Shown here: one piece after another, positions 8,876 through 17,797 of the stretch
Layout: each line of letters starts with the position of its first letter
Numbering within the stretch: position 1 is the first letter of the stretch
Position numbers and translations under genes: made by a program
The notes under the pieces: generated by a model
Seen by the model: only the letters and a program-made list of their open reading frames with translations
What the model was told of the DNA's origin: nothing
Database searches by the model: none
NCBI GenBank assembly: GCA_910583985.1
Contig: CAJTYA010000006.1
Span: 83,041 to 147,040, forward strand
Length of the DNA stretch: 64,000 nucleotides
Direction of reading: 5' to 3'
From: an uncultured Alistipes sp.
GTDB lineage: Bacteria > Bacteroidota > Bacteroidia > Bacteroidales > Rikenellaceae

Positions 8876-9353
8876 CGGTAATTTTGTTCCGGCACTCATC
8901 CGGATGATTATCCACATTTCGATTGTCAGGAGACCATATATTTCGATATACCGACGATTCAGGGATTGCCGCTTCTACCGAGACTGCATTACCGCGGCAG
9001 GCTGCCGCGTCTTCAGATCGGATCCTTTCCGCCCTGCCACCTCGGCAAAAGAGACGGAATCACGCTCTCGAAGAGGGCATATTATTCTTTCTTTCGTTGG
9101 GATATATAAATATACAATCGTGCTTTCGCGATAGACAAGTTACGGATTTTTTCGGAAAACAAACCGTTGAACCCCGAAAAAACAATCGTTTTCGCAACAT
9201 TTCGCCCGAATCGGACCGGAACGAAATTGCAAAACCCGACCCGGCAGCTTATTTTTGTGTGGAACACCGGATTTCGGAATTTATCGGAAAATATTCCTCA
9301 AAACCGACCCCGACACGCCGAACCCCGAAAACCCAAACTCAAACCGATACCGA
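8876..9353. other. Intergenic region between divergent genes
   Basis: About 480 bases, visibly more AT-rich than the flanking genes, especially at 9080-9130 and 9240-9300. It holds the predicted promoter of the GH78-like gene. No convincing -7 box was found for the minus-strand gene, and no gene or RNA was recognised. Confidence 0.6.
9226..9257 (+). promoter_or_regulatory. Predicted promoter of the GH78-like gene
   Basis: ATTG at 9226-9229 is followed after 20 bases by TATTTTTG at 9250-9257, matching the Bacteroidetes TAnnTTTG -7 consensus. The leader to the ATG at 9354 would be about 90 bases. Confidence 0.6.
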
Positions 9354-11822
9354 ATGATGAAACCGAAACTGCCCGCCTTGCTGCTGTCGCTGCTCTGCGG
9401 ACTGTACGCATGCGACGCGCCCCCATCCCGCCTCTCTTTCGAACAGAAGATTCCCGGACCCTATCCCTCGGCGAGCGGATCGTTCTCCGGTGAGGCGGTC
9501 GCCCAGTCGCCCGACCCGCTGGTCGCCTACCGCTGGGCCGATCCGAAAGCCTCCGACGATCTGGAGTCGTATGTCCTGTACCCCGAATCGGTCCGCACGA
9601 ACGACGGGGCCCATGCCCGATGGAAACCGAAGCGCCCGGAAACCATCGAGGTATCCGGACCATGCGACCTGATGTTCGACTTCGGCAGAGTGAGCGCCGG
9701 ATGGCTCGAATTCGACGCCGAAGGGCTGGAGGGAGCCGACATCGAAATGAGCATCAGCGAATTCGACGAACCGGCCATATTCAACGCCGGATCGGAACAC
9801 CCGCGCAAAACCGCCGTCCCGGTCCGCTACGGCGACACCTACCGGCTGGAGCTCAACCGGGACCTCTACGAAGGCGTGCGCTTCGGCTGGGTCCATATCC
9901 GCCGGATCGACCGTCCCGTCACGCTCGCCGACGTGCGGCTCGTCTGCCAGATCAAACCGACCAACTACGAAGGCTGCTTCGCTTGCAGCGACACGATGCT
10001 CACCCGGATATGGTACACCGGAGCCTACGACGTGAAGCTCAACCTGCTCAAGGACTATTTCGGAGCGATTCTCATGGAGAGAAGCGACCGCCACTCGTGG
10101 ACCGGCGACGCCCATCCCTCGCAGGCCGCCTCGATGGTGGCATTCGGGAACTTCGATTTCGTGCGGACGAACCTGTTCTACACCTCGACCCAGTTCAACG
10201 GCATCGCGAGCTATTCGCTCTACTGGGTGCTGAGCCTCGTCGACTACTACGACTACACGGCCGACCGGGCCACGCTCGACTCGCTGACCGAAAACGCCTG
10301 CGGAAAACTGGATGCCGCCTACGCCCATTACGAAGCCGCCCCCTCGCTGCAATTCTACGGCTGGGACGAGCGGTTGGGGGCAGGTTTCGAGCATCCCGAC
10401 TGCGACGAGTCGCGGACGGCCTACAAGATGCTCTCCATCCGGGCATGGAAAGCGTTCGCCCGAACGATGGAAAACGCCGGCCGCAGCGATCTGGCCCGGA
10501 AATATGCGGGCTACGCCGATGAAAAGATCGGTGCGATGCGCCGGGACGCCCGCTGGACCTCGGCCTTGGGCCTCCATGCCGCAGCCGATGCGCTCAACGC
10601 AGACTTCGCCGATCCGGCGGAACGGGAGGCGCTGTGGCGGAACGCCTTTTCCGACCGGCTGCAAAGGCTCTCCTATTCTCCGTTCAATCAATATTTCATC
10701 ATGCAGGCGATGGCTCGCATGGGACGCTACGACGAAGCCCTCGCCACCACGGACGACTGCTGGGGCGGACAGATCCGGTACGGCGGAACCACTTTCTTCG
10801 AAGTGTACCGTCCCTGCTGGAACGACGTCATCGCCCGCAACGGCGCTCCGGTCAACAACCAGTGCGGCTATACGAGCCTGACGCATCCTTGGAGCGCGGG
10901 CATCGTCAAATGGCTTTCGGAAGAGATCTTGGGTATCAAACCGCTCGCTCCGGGCTTCGCCCGGTTTAGCGTCACGCCGCACCTCTCGGCCGCGCTGACA
11001 TGGGTCGAGGGCAGCGTACCGACTCCCTGCGGCACGATCCGCGCCTCGTTCGACGCGGAAACGAACCGGGCCGAAATAAGCGTTCCGCAGGGGACTTCAG
11101 CCGAGGTAGGTCTACCCAAAGCCGGGCGGACGATCACTGCCGTCACGGTAGACGGCCATCCGGCCACGCCGCTCGGCGAAGATTCCGCCTTCGTCTATAT
11201 CGCACTGGAGGAAGCGGGCCTCCACCGCATCGAAACGAGCTGCACGGGCACCCTCGCCGAACCGGCAGACGAACCGCTGCGATATGCCTGCGATGCCTCC
11301 CCCATACAAGACTCGACGACCGGAGGCGACTGGCCGGGCGTCTACGGCAGCCGGGGCTACGTCCTGTGCAGTTACGACGGGGACGGAGGGCACCGGATGC
11401 GGCTGCCGGACTTCGTCGAACGCGTCGTGTTCGCCAAAAACGGCGACCGCTGCCTGCACCGGGACATTGCCGACCGGCGCGCCCTGCGGTCGGATCGCCC
11501 CGACGACACGCTGCGCCGCATCGGCACCGCCTTCACGCTCGACCCGGCCCCCTGCAACCAGACCATGACGGTCGACATCGAAAGCCGGGGCGGCACCCCG
11601 TATCGGATCGCCCTCTATTTCATCGACTGGGAACGGGACGGGCGGCGTTCGGCCGTCGAGGTTTTCGACCTCGGAAACAAGGGGCTGTTGATGCCGGTGC
11701 AGATCGTAGACCGCTACGGCGAGGGAAAATACCTCGTCTTCGAGGTCGACCGTCCCGTCCGCCTGCGCATCGACCAAGTCCGGGGAACGAACGCCTCGCT
11801 CGGCGCGCTGTTCTTCGACTGA
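9354..11822 (+). CDS. GH78-like alpha-L-rhamnosidase lipoprotein
   Basis: 822 residues, starting at the ATG at 9354. The lipobox LYAC after a hydrophobic N-terminus predicts a membrane-anchored lipoprotein. An N-terminal beta-sandwich (to about 210) leads into a six-hairpin (alpha/alpha)6 region with the segment DRHSWTGDAHPSQA near residues 245-258, where GH78 enzymes have RDERxGWTGDAQ. It continues to the family-typical TSLTHPWSAG and PGFARFSVTPHL strands. Here the D and E of the canonical RDER read S and D, so activity may differ. About 190 residues at the C-terminus form an extra beta-rich domain. It would cleave rhamnose or a related sugar from glycans. No SusC/SusD pair is nearby. Confidence 0.82.
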   Translation: MMKPKLPALLLSLLCGLYACDAPPSRLSFEQKIPGPYPSASGSFSGEAVAQSPDPLVAYRWADPKASDDLESYVLYPESVRTNDGAHARWKPKRPETIEVSGPCDLMFDFGRVSAGWLEFDAEGLEGADIEMSISEFDEPAIFNAGSEHPRKTAVPVRYGDTYRLELNRDLYEGVRFGWVHIRRIDRPVTLADVRLVCQIKPTNYEGCFACSDTMLTRIWYTGAYDVKLNLLKDYFGAILMERSDRHSWTGDAHPSQAASMVAFGNFDFVRTNLFYTSTQFNGIASYSLYWVLSLVDYYDYTADRATLDSLTENACGKLDAAYAHYEAAPSLQFYGWDERLGAGFEHPDCDESRTAYKMLSIRAWKAFARTMENAGRSDLARKYAGYADEKIGAMRRDARWTSALGLHAAADALNADFADPAEREALWRNAFSDRLQRLSYSPFNQYFIMQAMARMGRYDEALATTDDCWGGQIRYGGTTFFEVYRPCWNDVIARNGAPVNNQCGYTSLTHPWSAGIVKWLSEEILGIKPLAPGFARFSVTPHLSAALTWVEGSVPTPCGTIRASFDAETNRAEISVPQGTSAEVGLPKAGRTITAVTVDGHPATPLGEDSAFVYIALEEAGLHRIETSCTGTLAEPADEPLRYACDASPIQDSTTGGDWPGVYGSRGYVLCSYDGDGGHRMRLPDFVERVVFAKNGDRCLHRDIADRRALRSDRPDDTLRRIGTAFTLDPAPCNQTMTVDIESRGGTPYRIALYFIDWERDGRRSAVEVFDLGNKGLLMPVQIVDRYGEGKYLVFEVDRPVRLRIDQVRGTNASLGALFFD

Positions 11823-11930
11823 TCTTCCATCCGGCCCCACCGGCGCATCGGCCGATTGCCCGCTCGGCGTTTCCCCGTCTCATCCGAGCACACGGGTCGC
11901 CCGAAATTCGGAATGCGACGAACGAAAACG

Positions 11931-11969
11931 AAAAGGGAACAGTCCGCCGGTTGCGGACAGTTCCCTTTT
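11931..11969. terminator. Bidirectional terminator after the GH78-like gene
   Basis: AAAAGGGAAC-AGTCCGC pairs with GCGGAC-AGTTCCCTTTT: a 17-base stem with one mismatch and loop CGGTT, A-rich before and T-rich after. It lies between two convergent genes. Confidence 0.85.
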
Positions 11970-12067
11970 ATTATATTATATCGCGCCGTTCGAAGCGGCG
12001 TAAACCCGACGCTCCCTGAGCCGGGCACACGAGCGGACACCCGCCCGGCTCTGCGCTCCTTTACAAT

Positions 12068-13174
12068 CTATCGCAGAAAGAACAGTTCGGAAGGAGCGAC
12101 GCCCACCGCGAACGTGTTCTGCACCTTCCCGTCGAGACCGTACTCGTAGATCCGCCCCGCGGAAACGCCGTCCCTCGCGTCGCAAACGTACACGGTTCCC
12201 TGACGGGAAAGGGCGGCATAGGTCAGCGACTCCACCTCGTTGCAATAGAACAGCGGCGTGGGATCGGGCAGGGGAGTCGGCTCGATTTCCGTCGCCGTAC
12301 CGGCCGCTTCCGTGTCGTCCTCGCTCGGCGGCGCGGCGATCGACAAGGCGAACACCGCATGGCGGCCGTCTTTTTTCGCATTGAAATAAAGCCGCTCCTG
12401 CTTTTCGTCCACCGAGAGGAATCCGCCGGAAGCGTCGATCCCCGACCCGGAAAGGTTGTACTGCACCACCGGCTCTCCGTTCTCGCGGGCCAGACCGGTC
12501 AATGCTCCGGGCGAAAGCACCCACACGAGCGAAGCGGCGCAAACGGGTTTCGAATGGACGGAAGCCGGTACGTCGATCTGCCGCACGTCGTTGTCCGCCC
12601 CGCTCAGGTCGACCGTATAGACCCTGTCTCCGCCGGCGACGAACAGTTTCGTCTGTTTTTCGGACATCGTGCCGTTCTCGGCCATCCGGCCCACGGCTCC
12701 TCCCAACTCGATTTCCTTGGCGATCTTATCGGTGCGCGTATCGACGAAAAAAACCGACCGCAGCTCGGCGTCCGAAACGGCGACCTTGTAGTCGTCCGCC
12801 AGAAGCGCATATTGAAAACGCGTCCGTTCGGTCAGGTGGGCGATCTGGGTTTCCTGCCTGTGATTCGTCAGATGAAGCACGGCGATCTTCCCCGGATCGT
12901 CGTAAACCACCCATATCTTCCCGCCGATCACTTCGACCGAACGGACCGTCCCCGTGGAACCTTCGGGGAGAATGTCGCCTACGACCGAATTGTCGCGCAT
13001 GATAACGGACACCTCGGAACGGCCGCCCGATCCGCGATTGACGACGAATACCTTTTCCAGCTTGTCGTCGGGCACCTGCGGAACGGCTCCGTCGTCGGAT
13101 TTATCGCAGGACACGAAGCCCGAAAACACCGCGGCCGCGACCGCGGAAAAAACGAATGTACTTTTTCTTATCAT
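12068..13174 (-). CDS. Beta-propeller-like surface lipoprotein
   Basis: About 368 residues from the ATG at 13174, which gives a signal peptide ending in lipobox FVSC; an upstream ATG at 13210 adds an implausible N-terminus. The mature protein is a series of beta-strand repeats such as KVFVVNRGSGG, GKIWVVYDDPGKIAVL, RSVFFVDTRTDKIAKEI and GTVYVCDARDG. This is the YncE/DUF5074-like propeller pattern seen in Bacteroidetes lipoproteins. It probably binds a ligand or partner at the cell surface. An acidic/Pro loop (residues around 300) interrupts the repeats. Function unknown; family assignment is by pattern only. Confidence 0.75.
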   Translation of the reverse strand: MIRKSTFVFSAVAAAVFSGFVSCDKSDDGAVPQVPDDKLEKVFVVNRGSGGRSEVSVIMRDNSVVGDILPEGSTGTVRSVEVIGGKIWVVYDDPGKIAVLHLTNHRQETQIAHLTERTRFQYALLADDYKVAVSDAELRSVFFVDTRTDKIAKEIELGGAVGRMAENGTMSEKQTKLFVAGGDRVYTVDLSGADNDVRQIDVPASVHSKPVCAASLVWVLSPGALTGLARENGEPVVQYNLSGSGIDASGGFLSVDEKQERLYFNAKKDGRHAVFALSIAAPPSEDDTEAAGTATEIEPTPLPDPTPLFYCNEVESLTYAALSRQGTVYVCDARDGVSAGRIYEYGLDGKVQNTFAVGVAPSELFFLR

Positions 13175-13329
13175 AATCTCGCAGACGTCCGGTCTTCGCG
13201 ACCGGAACATGATGGTATAATAATGTCGCGAAAGTACGAATTATTGTCCGCACCCCCAAAATATGCCCGATCGCGCACCGAAATCCGACGAACGCCTGCC
13301 GTCGCGGGGCGTTCCTCCGAAATATTTGA

Positions 13330-13337
13330 TACCTTTG
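13330..13337 (+). promoter_or_regulatory. Predicted -7 element of the EamA-to-M24 operon
   Basis: TACCTTTG fits TAnnTTTG exactly and lies 28 bases before the EamA ATG. No clear -33 element was seen at the usual distance. Confidence 0.5.
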
Positions 13338-13365
13338 CAACGGAGCCGAACGCCCGCCGCGACCG

Positions 13366-14286
13366 ATGAAACACAACGGAATCCACCACATACTGGCCCT
13401 CACGGCCGTCGTCATCTGGGGAACGACTTTCGTCTCGACCAAAATCCTCCTGCGGGAAGGACTCTCTCCGGCCGAAATCATGTTCTTCCGCTTTCTGCTC
13501 GCCTACGTCGTGCTGAAAGCGGCTTCGTGGAAGACGCGGCCGCCGCTGCGCATCAAAGACGAGCTGCTGTTCGCTGTCGCCGGCATCACCGGAGGGTCGC
13601 TCTATTTTCTGACCGAGAACACGGCCCTGCAAATCGCGCCGGCCTCGGACGTGGCGCTGCTGCTGGCCACCTCGCCGATCCTCACGGTGTGGCTGTCGAA
13701 AGCGTGGCTCGGACGGACCGAACGTTCCGACCGCTCGTCGGGGTGGGGCGCGCTGCTCGCGCTGAGCGGCGTGGCTCTGGTCGTTTACAACGGGAAGTTC
13801 GTGCTGAACATCCACCCGTGGGGCAGCTTTCTGGCGCTCGCCGCCTCGGCCATGTGGGCGGCCTACAACATCTGCCTCAAGAAACTCGACCGGCGTCACA
13901 CCACGCTCGAAATCACGCGCAAGGTCTTCTTCTACGGCCTGCTGACGCTGAGCCCCGTCTTCCTTTTCACCCCGCTGCGCACAGGAAGCCTCTCTCTGCA
14001 CGATCCGGTCGTAGCGTACAACCTGCTGTTTCTGGGACTGGTCGCCTCGCTGTTCTGCTATGCGATCTGGAACAAGGCGGTCGAGAAACTGGGCACGGTC
14101 CGCACGAGCAGCTACATCTACCTCGTTCCGCTGGTGTCGCTCGTCGCCTCGGCAGGGGTTCTGCACGAAAAGATCACGCCGCTGGCCATCGCCGGGGCCG
14201 CCCTGATTCTGGGCGGCGTCTACGTGGCGGAACGCGGCTTCCGACCGAAACTTTTACCCGATACACCGAAAACGAAATGTCTATGA
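13366..14286 (+). CDS. EamA/DMT superfamily transporter
   Basis: A 306-residue inner-membrane permease with about ten hydrophobic helices arranged as two EamA repeats. The first begins LALTAVVIWGTTFVSTKILL and the second LALAASAMWAAYNICLKKL, the family-typical W-G/W-A start of each half. The drug/metabolite transporter superfamily exports small metabolites or amino acids; the substrate cannot be predicted. First gene of a tight operon with a GNAT enzyme, a ferredoxin-like protein and an M24 peptidase; its stop overlaps the next start. Confidence 0.9.
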   Translation: MKHNGIHHILALTAVVIWGTTFVSTKILLREGLSPAEIMFFRFLLAYVVLKAASWKTRPPLRIKDELLFAVAGITGGSLYFLTENTALQIAPASDVALLLATSPILTVWLSKAWLGRTERSDRSSGWGALLALSGVALVVYNGKFVLNIHPWGSFLALAASAMWAAYNICLKKLDRRHTTLEITRKVFFYGLLTLSPVFLFTPLRTGSLSLHDPVVAYNLLFLGLVASLFCYAIWNKAVEKLGTVRTSSYIYLVPLVSLVASAGVLHEKITPLAIAGAALILGGVYVAERGFRPKLLPDTPKTKCL

Positions 14287-14792
14287 ATGCACCTGCCCTG
14301 ACGATCCGTCCCGCCGAGGAGCGGGATGCGGGCCTGCTCTTCCGGTTCATCCTGAAGATGGCGCGCTACGAAAAACTCGAACACGAAGTGGACACTTCGG
14401 AAGCCGCGCTGCACCGGGCGCTCTTCGAAGAGAAACAGGCCGAGGCGATCATCGGCGAGATCGGAGGCGAGGCCGTGGGGTTCGCGCTCTTTTTCCACAA
14501 CTTCTCCACGTTCCGAGGACAGCGCGGCCTCTACATCGAAGACATTTTCGTCGACGAAGCCTGCCGGGGCCGGGGATACGGCAAACGGTTGTTGCTGCAT
14601 CTGGCCCGCATCGCCGAACAACGCCGCTGCCGACGCATGGAATGGGTCGTTCTCGACTGGAACGCCCCGTCGATCGCCTTCTACCGTTCGCTCGGCGCCG
14701 TAGCGATGGACCAGTGGACGGTCTTCCGCCTGAACGAAAACGACATCCGACGGCTCGCCCGGCAGAACCCGGATTGCGTACCCACGAAATAA
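14283..14792 (+). CDS. GNAT family N-acetyltransferase
   Basis: About 169 residues. The ATG at 14283 overlaps the EamA stop as ATGA; an ATG at 14277 would add two residues. The acetyl-CoA motif is YIEDIFVDEACRGRGYGKRL, with the R-G-R-G-Y-G core. It is followed by CRRMEWVVLDWNAPSIAFYR and SLGAVAMDQWTVFRL, the pattern of diamine/spermidine-type acetyltransferases. The polyamine link is known for relatives with this WVVLDWN signature but is not proven here. The overlap with an exporter gene suggests a shared substrate pathway. Confidence 0.9.
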   Translation: MNAPALTIRPAEERDAGLLFRFILKMARYEKLEHEVDTSEAALHRALFEEKQAEAIIGEIGGEAVGFALFFHNFSTFRGQRGLYIEDIFVDEACRGRGYGKRLLLHLARIAEQRRCRRMEWVVLDWNAPSIAFYRSLGAVAMDQWTVFRLNENDIRRLARQNPDCVPTK

Positions 14793-14806
14793 AACCGCAC
14801 ATACTT

Positions 14807-15343
14807 ATGATAATAGACGAAAGAACGAGCCGTTCGGAAACCGTAGCGGCCATCGCCCGGTCGATCATGACGGCCGGACGGACGGCGCCCAAAAGCAAGG
14901 GCGTCGATCTGATCGAGATCGTGACGATCACCGGAGAGACCATTGCCCGACTGGCCGAGGCGACCCGCGAGGCGGGCGAGGAAAACGGCATGAAATTTTT
15001 CCTGCGCGACGCCGACAACATCCGGCAAGCGCAGGCCGTCGTATTAGTCGGTTCGCGCAGCATGCCCATAGGGCTCGATTGCGGATATTGCGGCTTTGCG
15101 AGCTGTGCCGCGAAAAACGAACATCCGGCCGTTCCCTGTGCGCTGAACTCGGTCGATCTGGGCATCGCCATCGGCTCGATGACGGCCCAAGCCGCCGACC
15201 TGCGGGTGGACTGCCGGGTCATGTACTCGGTGGGCGCGGCGGCCCAGAGGATCGGGCTGCTCGAAGAGTGCCGCACGGTCTTCGCCATCCCGTTGAGCAT
15301 ATCCTCCAAGAATCCCTTTTTCGACCGACAGACTCACCGATAA
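14807..15343 (+). CDS. DUF2148 ferredoxin-like protein
   Basis: 178 residues, starting at the ATG 14 bases after the acetyltransferase stop. A cluster of cysteines, C92-x2-C95-x4-C100 in DCGYCGFASC plus C111 and C136, fits the DUF2148 family, annotated as carrying a ferredoxin-type domain. An Fe-S cluster is therefore likely but not proven. The region around residues 20-50 (MTAGRTAPKSKGVD) is also family-typical. It lacks a signal peptide and should be cytoplasmic. The reaction is unknown. It ends 10 bases before the peptidase gene in the same operon. Confidence 0.88.
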   Translation: MIIDERTSRSETVAAIARSIMTAGRTAPKSKGVDLIEIVTITGETIARLAEATREAGEENGMKFFLRDADNIRQAQAVVLVGSRSMPIGLDCGYCGFASCAAKNEHPAVPCALNSVDLGIAIGSMTAQAADLRVDCRVMYSVGAAAQRIGLLEECRTVFAIPLSISSKNPFFDRQTHR

Positions 15344-15353
15344 ATCCGAAACG

Positions 15354-16529
15354 ATGTACGACGAAACGATGCGCCCGGAACTGCGCCGGCGCTGGGAAAA
15401 TCTGCGATCCGCTCTGTCGGAGCAGGGCGGCAACGCGCTGCTGGTAACCACCAATGTCAACCTGTTCTATGTCTCCGGCCGGGTCTTCAACGGCATGGCC
15501 TACCTCGTGCCCGACGGCGACCCGCTCTTTTTCGTCCGCCGGCCCGTGGGACTCGCAGGCGACGACGTGATCTATATCCGCAAACCCGAAGATATCGCCG
15601 AACGCCTCGCCGAGCGGGGACTGCCGCTGCCCGAAACACTGTTCATCGAATCCGACTCGGTTCCGTACAGCGACTATCTGCGATACGAGAAGATTTTCCG
15701 TCCCGCAAAAGTCGGGAACGGCACCCGGCTGCTCCGCGGGGTGCGGAGCATCAAAACGCCCTATGAAATAGCCCGGCTGAAAGAGTCGGGGCGGCTGCAT
15801 GCCGAAGTCTACCGGCAGATTCCTTCGCTCTACCGCCCCGGCATGACGGACATCGAACTCTCGGCGGCCATCGAACACCTCAGCCGCAAGCTCGGCTCAT
15901 TAGGTATTTTCCGCATTTTCGGACAGAGCATGGAGATTTTCGCGGGCAGCCTGCTGGCCGGCGACAACGCCGACGCCCCGTCGCCCTACGATTTCGCCCT
16001 CGGAGGAGCGGGACTCGACGGTTCGCTGCCCGTGGGCGGCAACGGCACGCGCCTGAGCGACGGGATGAGCGTCATGGTCGATCTGGGCGGCAACTTCACG
16101 GGGTATATAACCGACATGACCCGCGTGTTCTCCGTCGGCCGGCTGCCCGACGTCGCCTACCGGGCCCACGAAACGGCCCTCTGCATCGAACGGGCCGTCA
16201 TCGACTCAGCCGGTCCGGGCACCCCGGCCGCCGAGCTCTACGAACTGGCGCGGCGAATCGCCTCCGAAGCGGGCCTCGCGGACTACTTCATGGGGCACCG
16301 CCAGCAGGCCGGATTCGTCGGCCACGGCATCGGCATCGAAATCAACGAATCGCCGGTGCTCGCCCCCCGCTCGAAAGAGGTGCTCCGGCCGGGCATGGTA
16401 TTCGCCCTCGAACCCAAATTCGTCATCCCGTCCGTCGGGGCGGTAGGCATCGAAAACAGTTTCGCCGTTACGGATTCGGGCCTCGAACGCCTCACCCTGC
16501 TCGAAGAAGCCATCCTGCCGCTGGGGTAA
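15354..16529 (+). CDS. M24 family metallopeptidase (Xaa-Pro aminopeptidase-like)
   Basis: 391 residues. An N-terminal creatinase-like domain (about 1-145) precedes a pita-bread catalytic domain. All five expected metal ligands are visible: D243 in MVDLGGN, D254 in YITDMTR, H324 in FVGHGIGIEINE, E353 in ALEPKF and E367 in GIENSF. It is predicted to remove an N-terminal residue next to proline, or a related dipeptide, in the cytoplasm. An alternative start at Met6 is possible. It is the last gene of the four-gene operon; no strong terminator directly follows. Confidence 0.92.
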   Translation: MYDETMRPELRRRWENLRSALSEQGGNALLVTTNVNLFYVSGRVFNGMAYLVPDGDPLFFVRRPVGLAGDDVIYIRKPEDIAERLAERGLPLPETLFIESDSVPYSDYLRYEKIFRPAKVGNGTRLLRGVRSIKTPYEIARLKESGRLHAEVYRQIPSLYRPGMTDIELSAAIEHLSRKLGSLGIFRIFGQSMEIFAGSLLAGDNADAPSPYDFALGGAGLDGSLPVGGNGTRLSDGMSVMVDLGGNFTGYITDMTRVFSVGRLPDVAYRAHETALCIERAVIDSAGPGTPAAELYELARRIASEAGLADYFMGHRQQAGFVGHGIGIEINESPVLAPRSKEVLRPGMVFALEPKFVIPSVGAVGIENSFAVTDSGLERLTLLEEAILPLG

Positions 16530-16674
16530 GCCGAAAAAAGGCTCACCGAAGCGGATGCCCCCGCGAGGCTGCTTCTGCGGGAAAAACGGGGCTACCCCGC
16601 ACCTCCGCCGAACAAGGAACCCGGCAATCGGCAGAGCAACGAAGCGCCCGATTCTCCGGAATCTAAAAAACTTT

Positions 16675-16704
16675 ACGGCCCGGCCGAATATCCGGCCGGG
16701 CCGT
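16675..16704. repeat. GC-rich inverted repeat (hairpin)
   Basis: A perfect 12-base stem ACGGCCCGGCCG/CGGCCGGGCCGT with a six-base loop. A run of A lies just upstream, so it could terminate minus-strand transcription. The plus-strand side lacks a T-run. Confidence 0.65.
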
Positions 16705-17269
16705 TATGGTCGGGCATGTCCCGTATGCCCATCGAAAACATCGCAAAAGTCGAGGAGACGGGCACTCGTCGGCCGACCGATCCGTCTCGGAAAGGTATTC
16801 ACGTCTTTTCTTCACGGAAAACCGGTGTCCGGCTTCTACCGCATCCCGGACGTCCGGGTCCCTCTGCCTCATGCCGGCAGGTCCGACGACAGAGAAATGC
16901 CATAAAACAACCCTATTCCCATCTCGGTACTCCGGTTCTGGACATACGGAAGACTCTCCGTCGGAAAACGAACGGCGCCCCCCCGCATACCTTTTCATCC
17001 GGAGAGCCCGGCGTTAAGGCGTTTTCGGTCCTCTGCCGACGGTTATCGGCGTGCGGACGATCGCTTCCATCGTCGGCAATCGACAGGCGTCCGACAGGAT
17101 AGGCCGCTTGTCGCCGCGAAGAATCGCCGACGGTGGCAGGGCCTATGCGCAACCGTGCCAGCGTGTGATCGAGCCCCCGCCCGTGACGTGGATGGCACCG
17201 TCTCCGGAAGCGGTTCGATAGAACGGACCGTTTCGAGGAAGATTCTACGCTCCACGCCCGCCCCTTTCC

Positions 17270-17299
17270 GCCCGGCCTGTCTTTTCAGACAGGCCGGGC
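17270..17299. repeat. GC-rich inverted repeat (hairpin)
   Basis: A perfect 12-base stem GCCCGGCCTGTC/GACAGGCCGGGC with loop TTTTCA. No clear T-run follows on either strand. It may be a weak terminator or a structured RNA element. Confidence 0.6.
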
Positions 17300-17710
17300 G
17301 CATCGGAAGCATTCGCATTCGCTACCCTGACTCGGAGCCTTTTCATGCGCCGACCACGCTCACTCGCCGCAAAGAAACGAAATGCAGCACGCACAAAATC
17401 GAACCGGCGGAAACAAAGCCCTGAGACGGTCGAGACGACCAATCGCCGACTCGGTTCTTCCTCCCCAAGTTGTTTATCGCGGTTTCCGCACATTCCGACT
17501 TCTCTGCGGAAAAGGGCAGGTACCTGTCGAACGGACAATGGACCGACCGCGTATTTCAATCCCATACCATCGCACTTTTCGGACACAGTCCTTAACAGCC
17601 CGCCCAAACGGTCGAACCGACGGACACGCGAAGTCGCAGACGGAGACCGGCAAACACCGGCAGCGGCATACGGAGCAGCAAAGGGCCCGCTGATCGCCCA
17701 AAACGACAAA

Positions 17711-17740
17711 AGAGAGGGTGCCGCAAGCGACACCCTCTCT
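17711..17740 (-). terminator. Terminator of the FN3 lipoprotein gene
   Basis: AGAGAGGGTG and CACCCTCTCT form a 10-base stem extended by imperfect pairing. Read on the minus strand it is followed by TTTTGTCGTTTT. Confidence 0.85.
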
Positions 17741-17797
17741 CGTTTATTCGACGGCCCGGGACCGGAATCCGGAACGGACCGCAAAGATTTTCAAGTC

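Larger units (their letters stand above)
16530..17797. other. Long gene-poor region
   Basis: About 1.27 kb between the M24 peptidase gene and the convergent FN3 lipoprotein gene. Open frames here are short, Arg/Pro-rich and conflicting, so I call none of them. It contains two GC-rich perfect hairpins (16675-16704 and 17270-17299) and the terminator of the minus-strand gene at 17711-17740. No tRNA or recognised RNA was seen. Confidence 0.6.
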
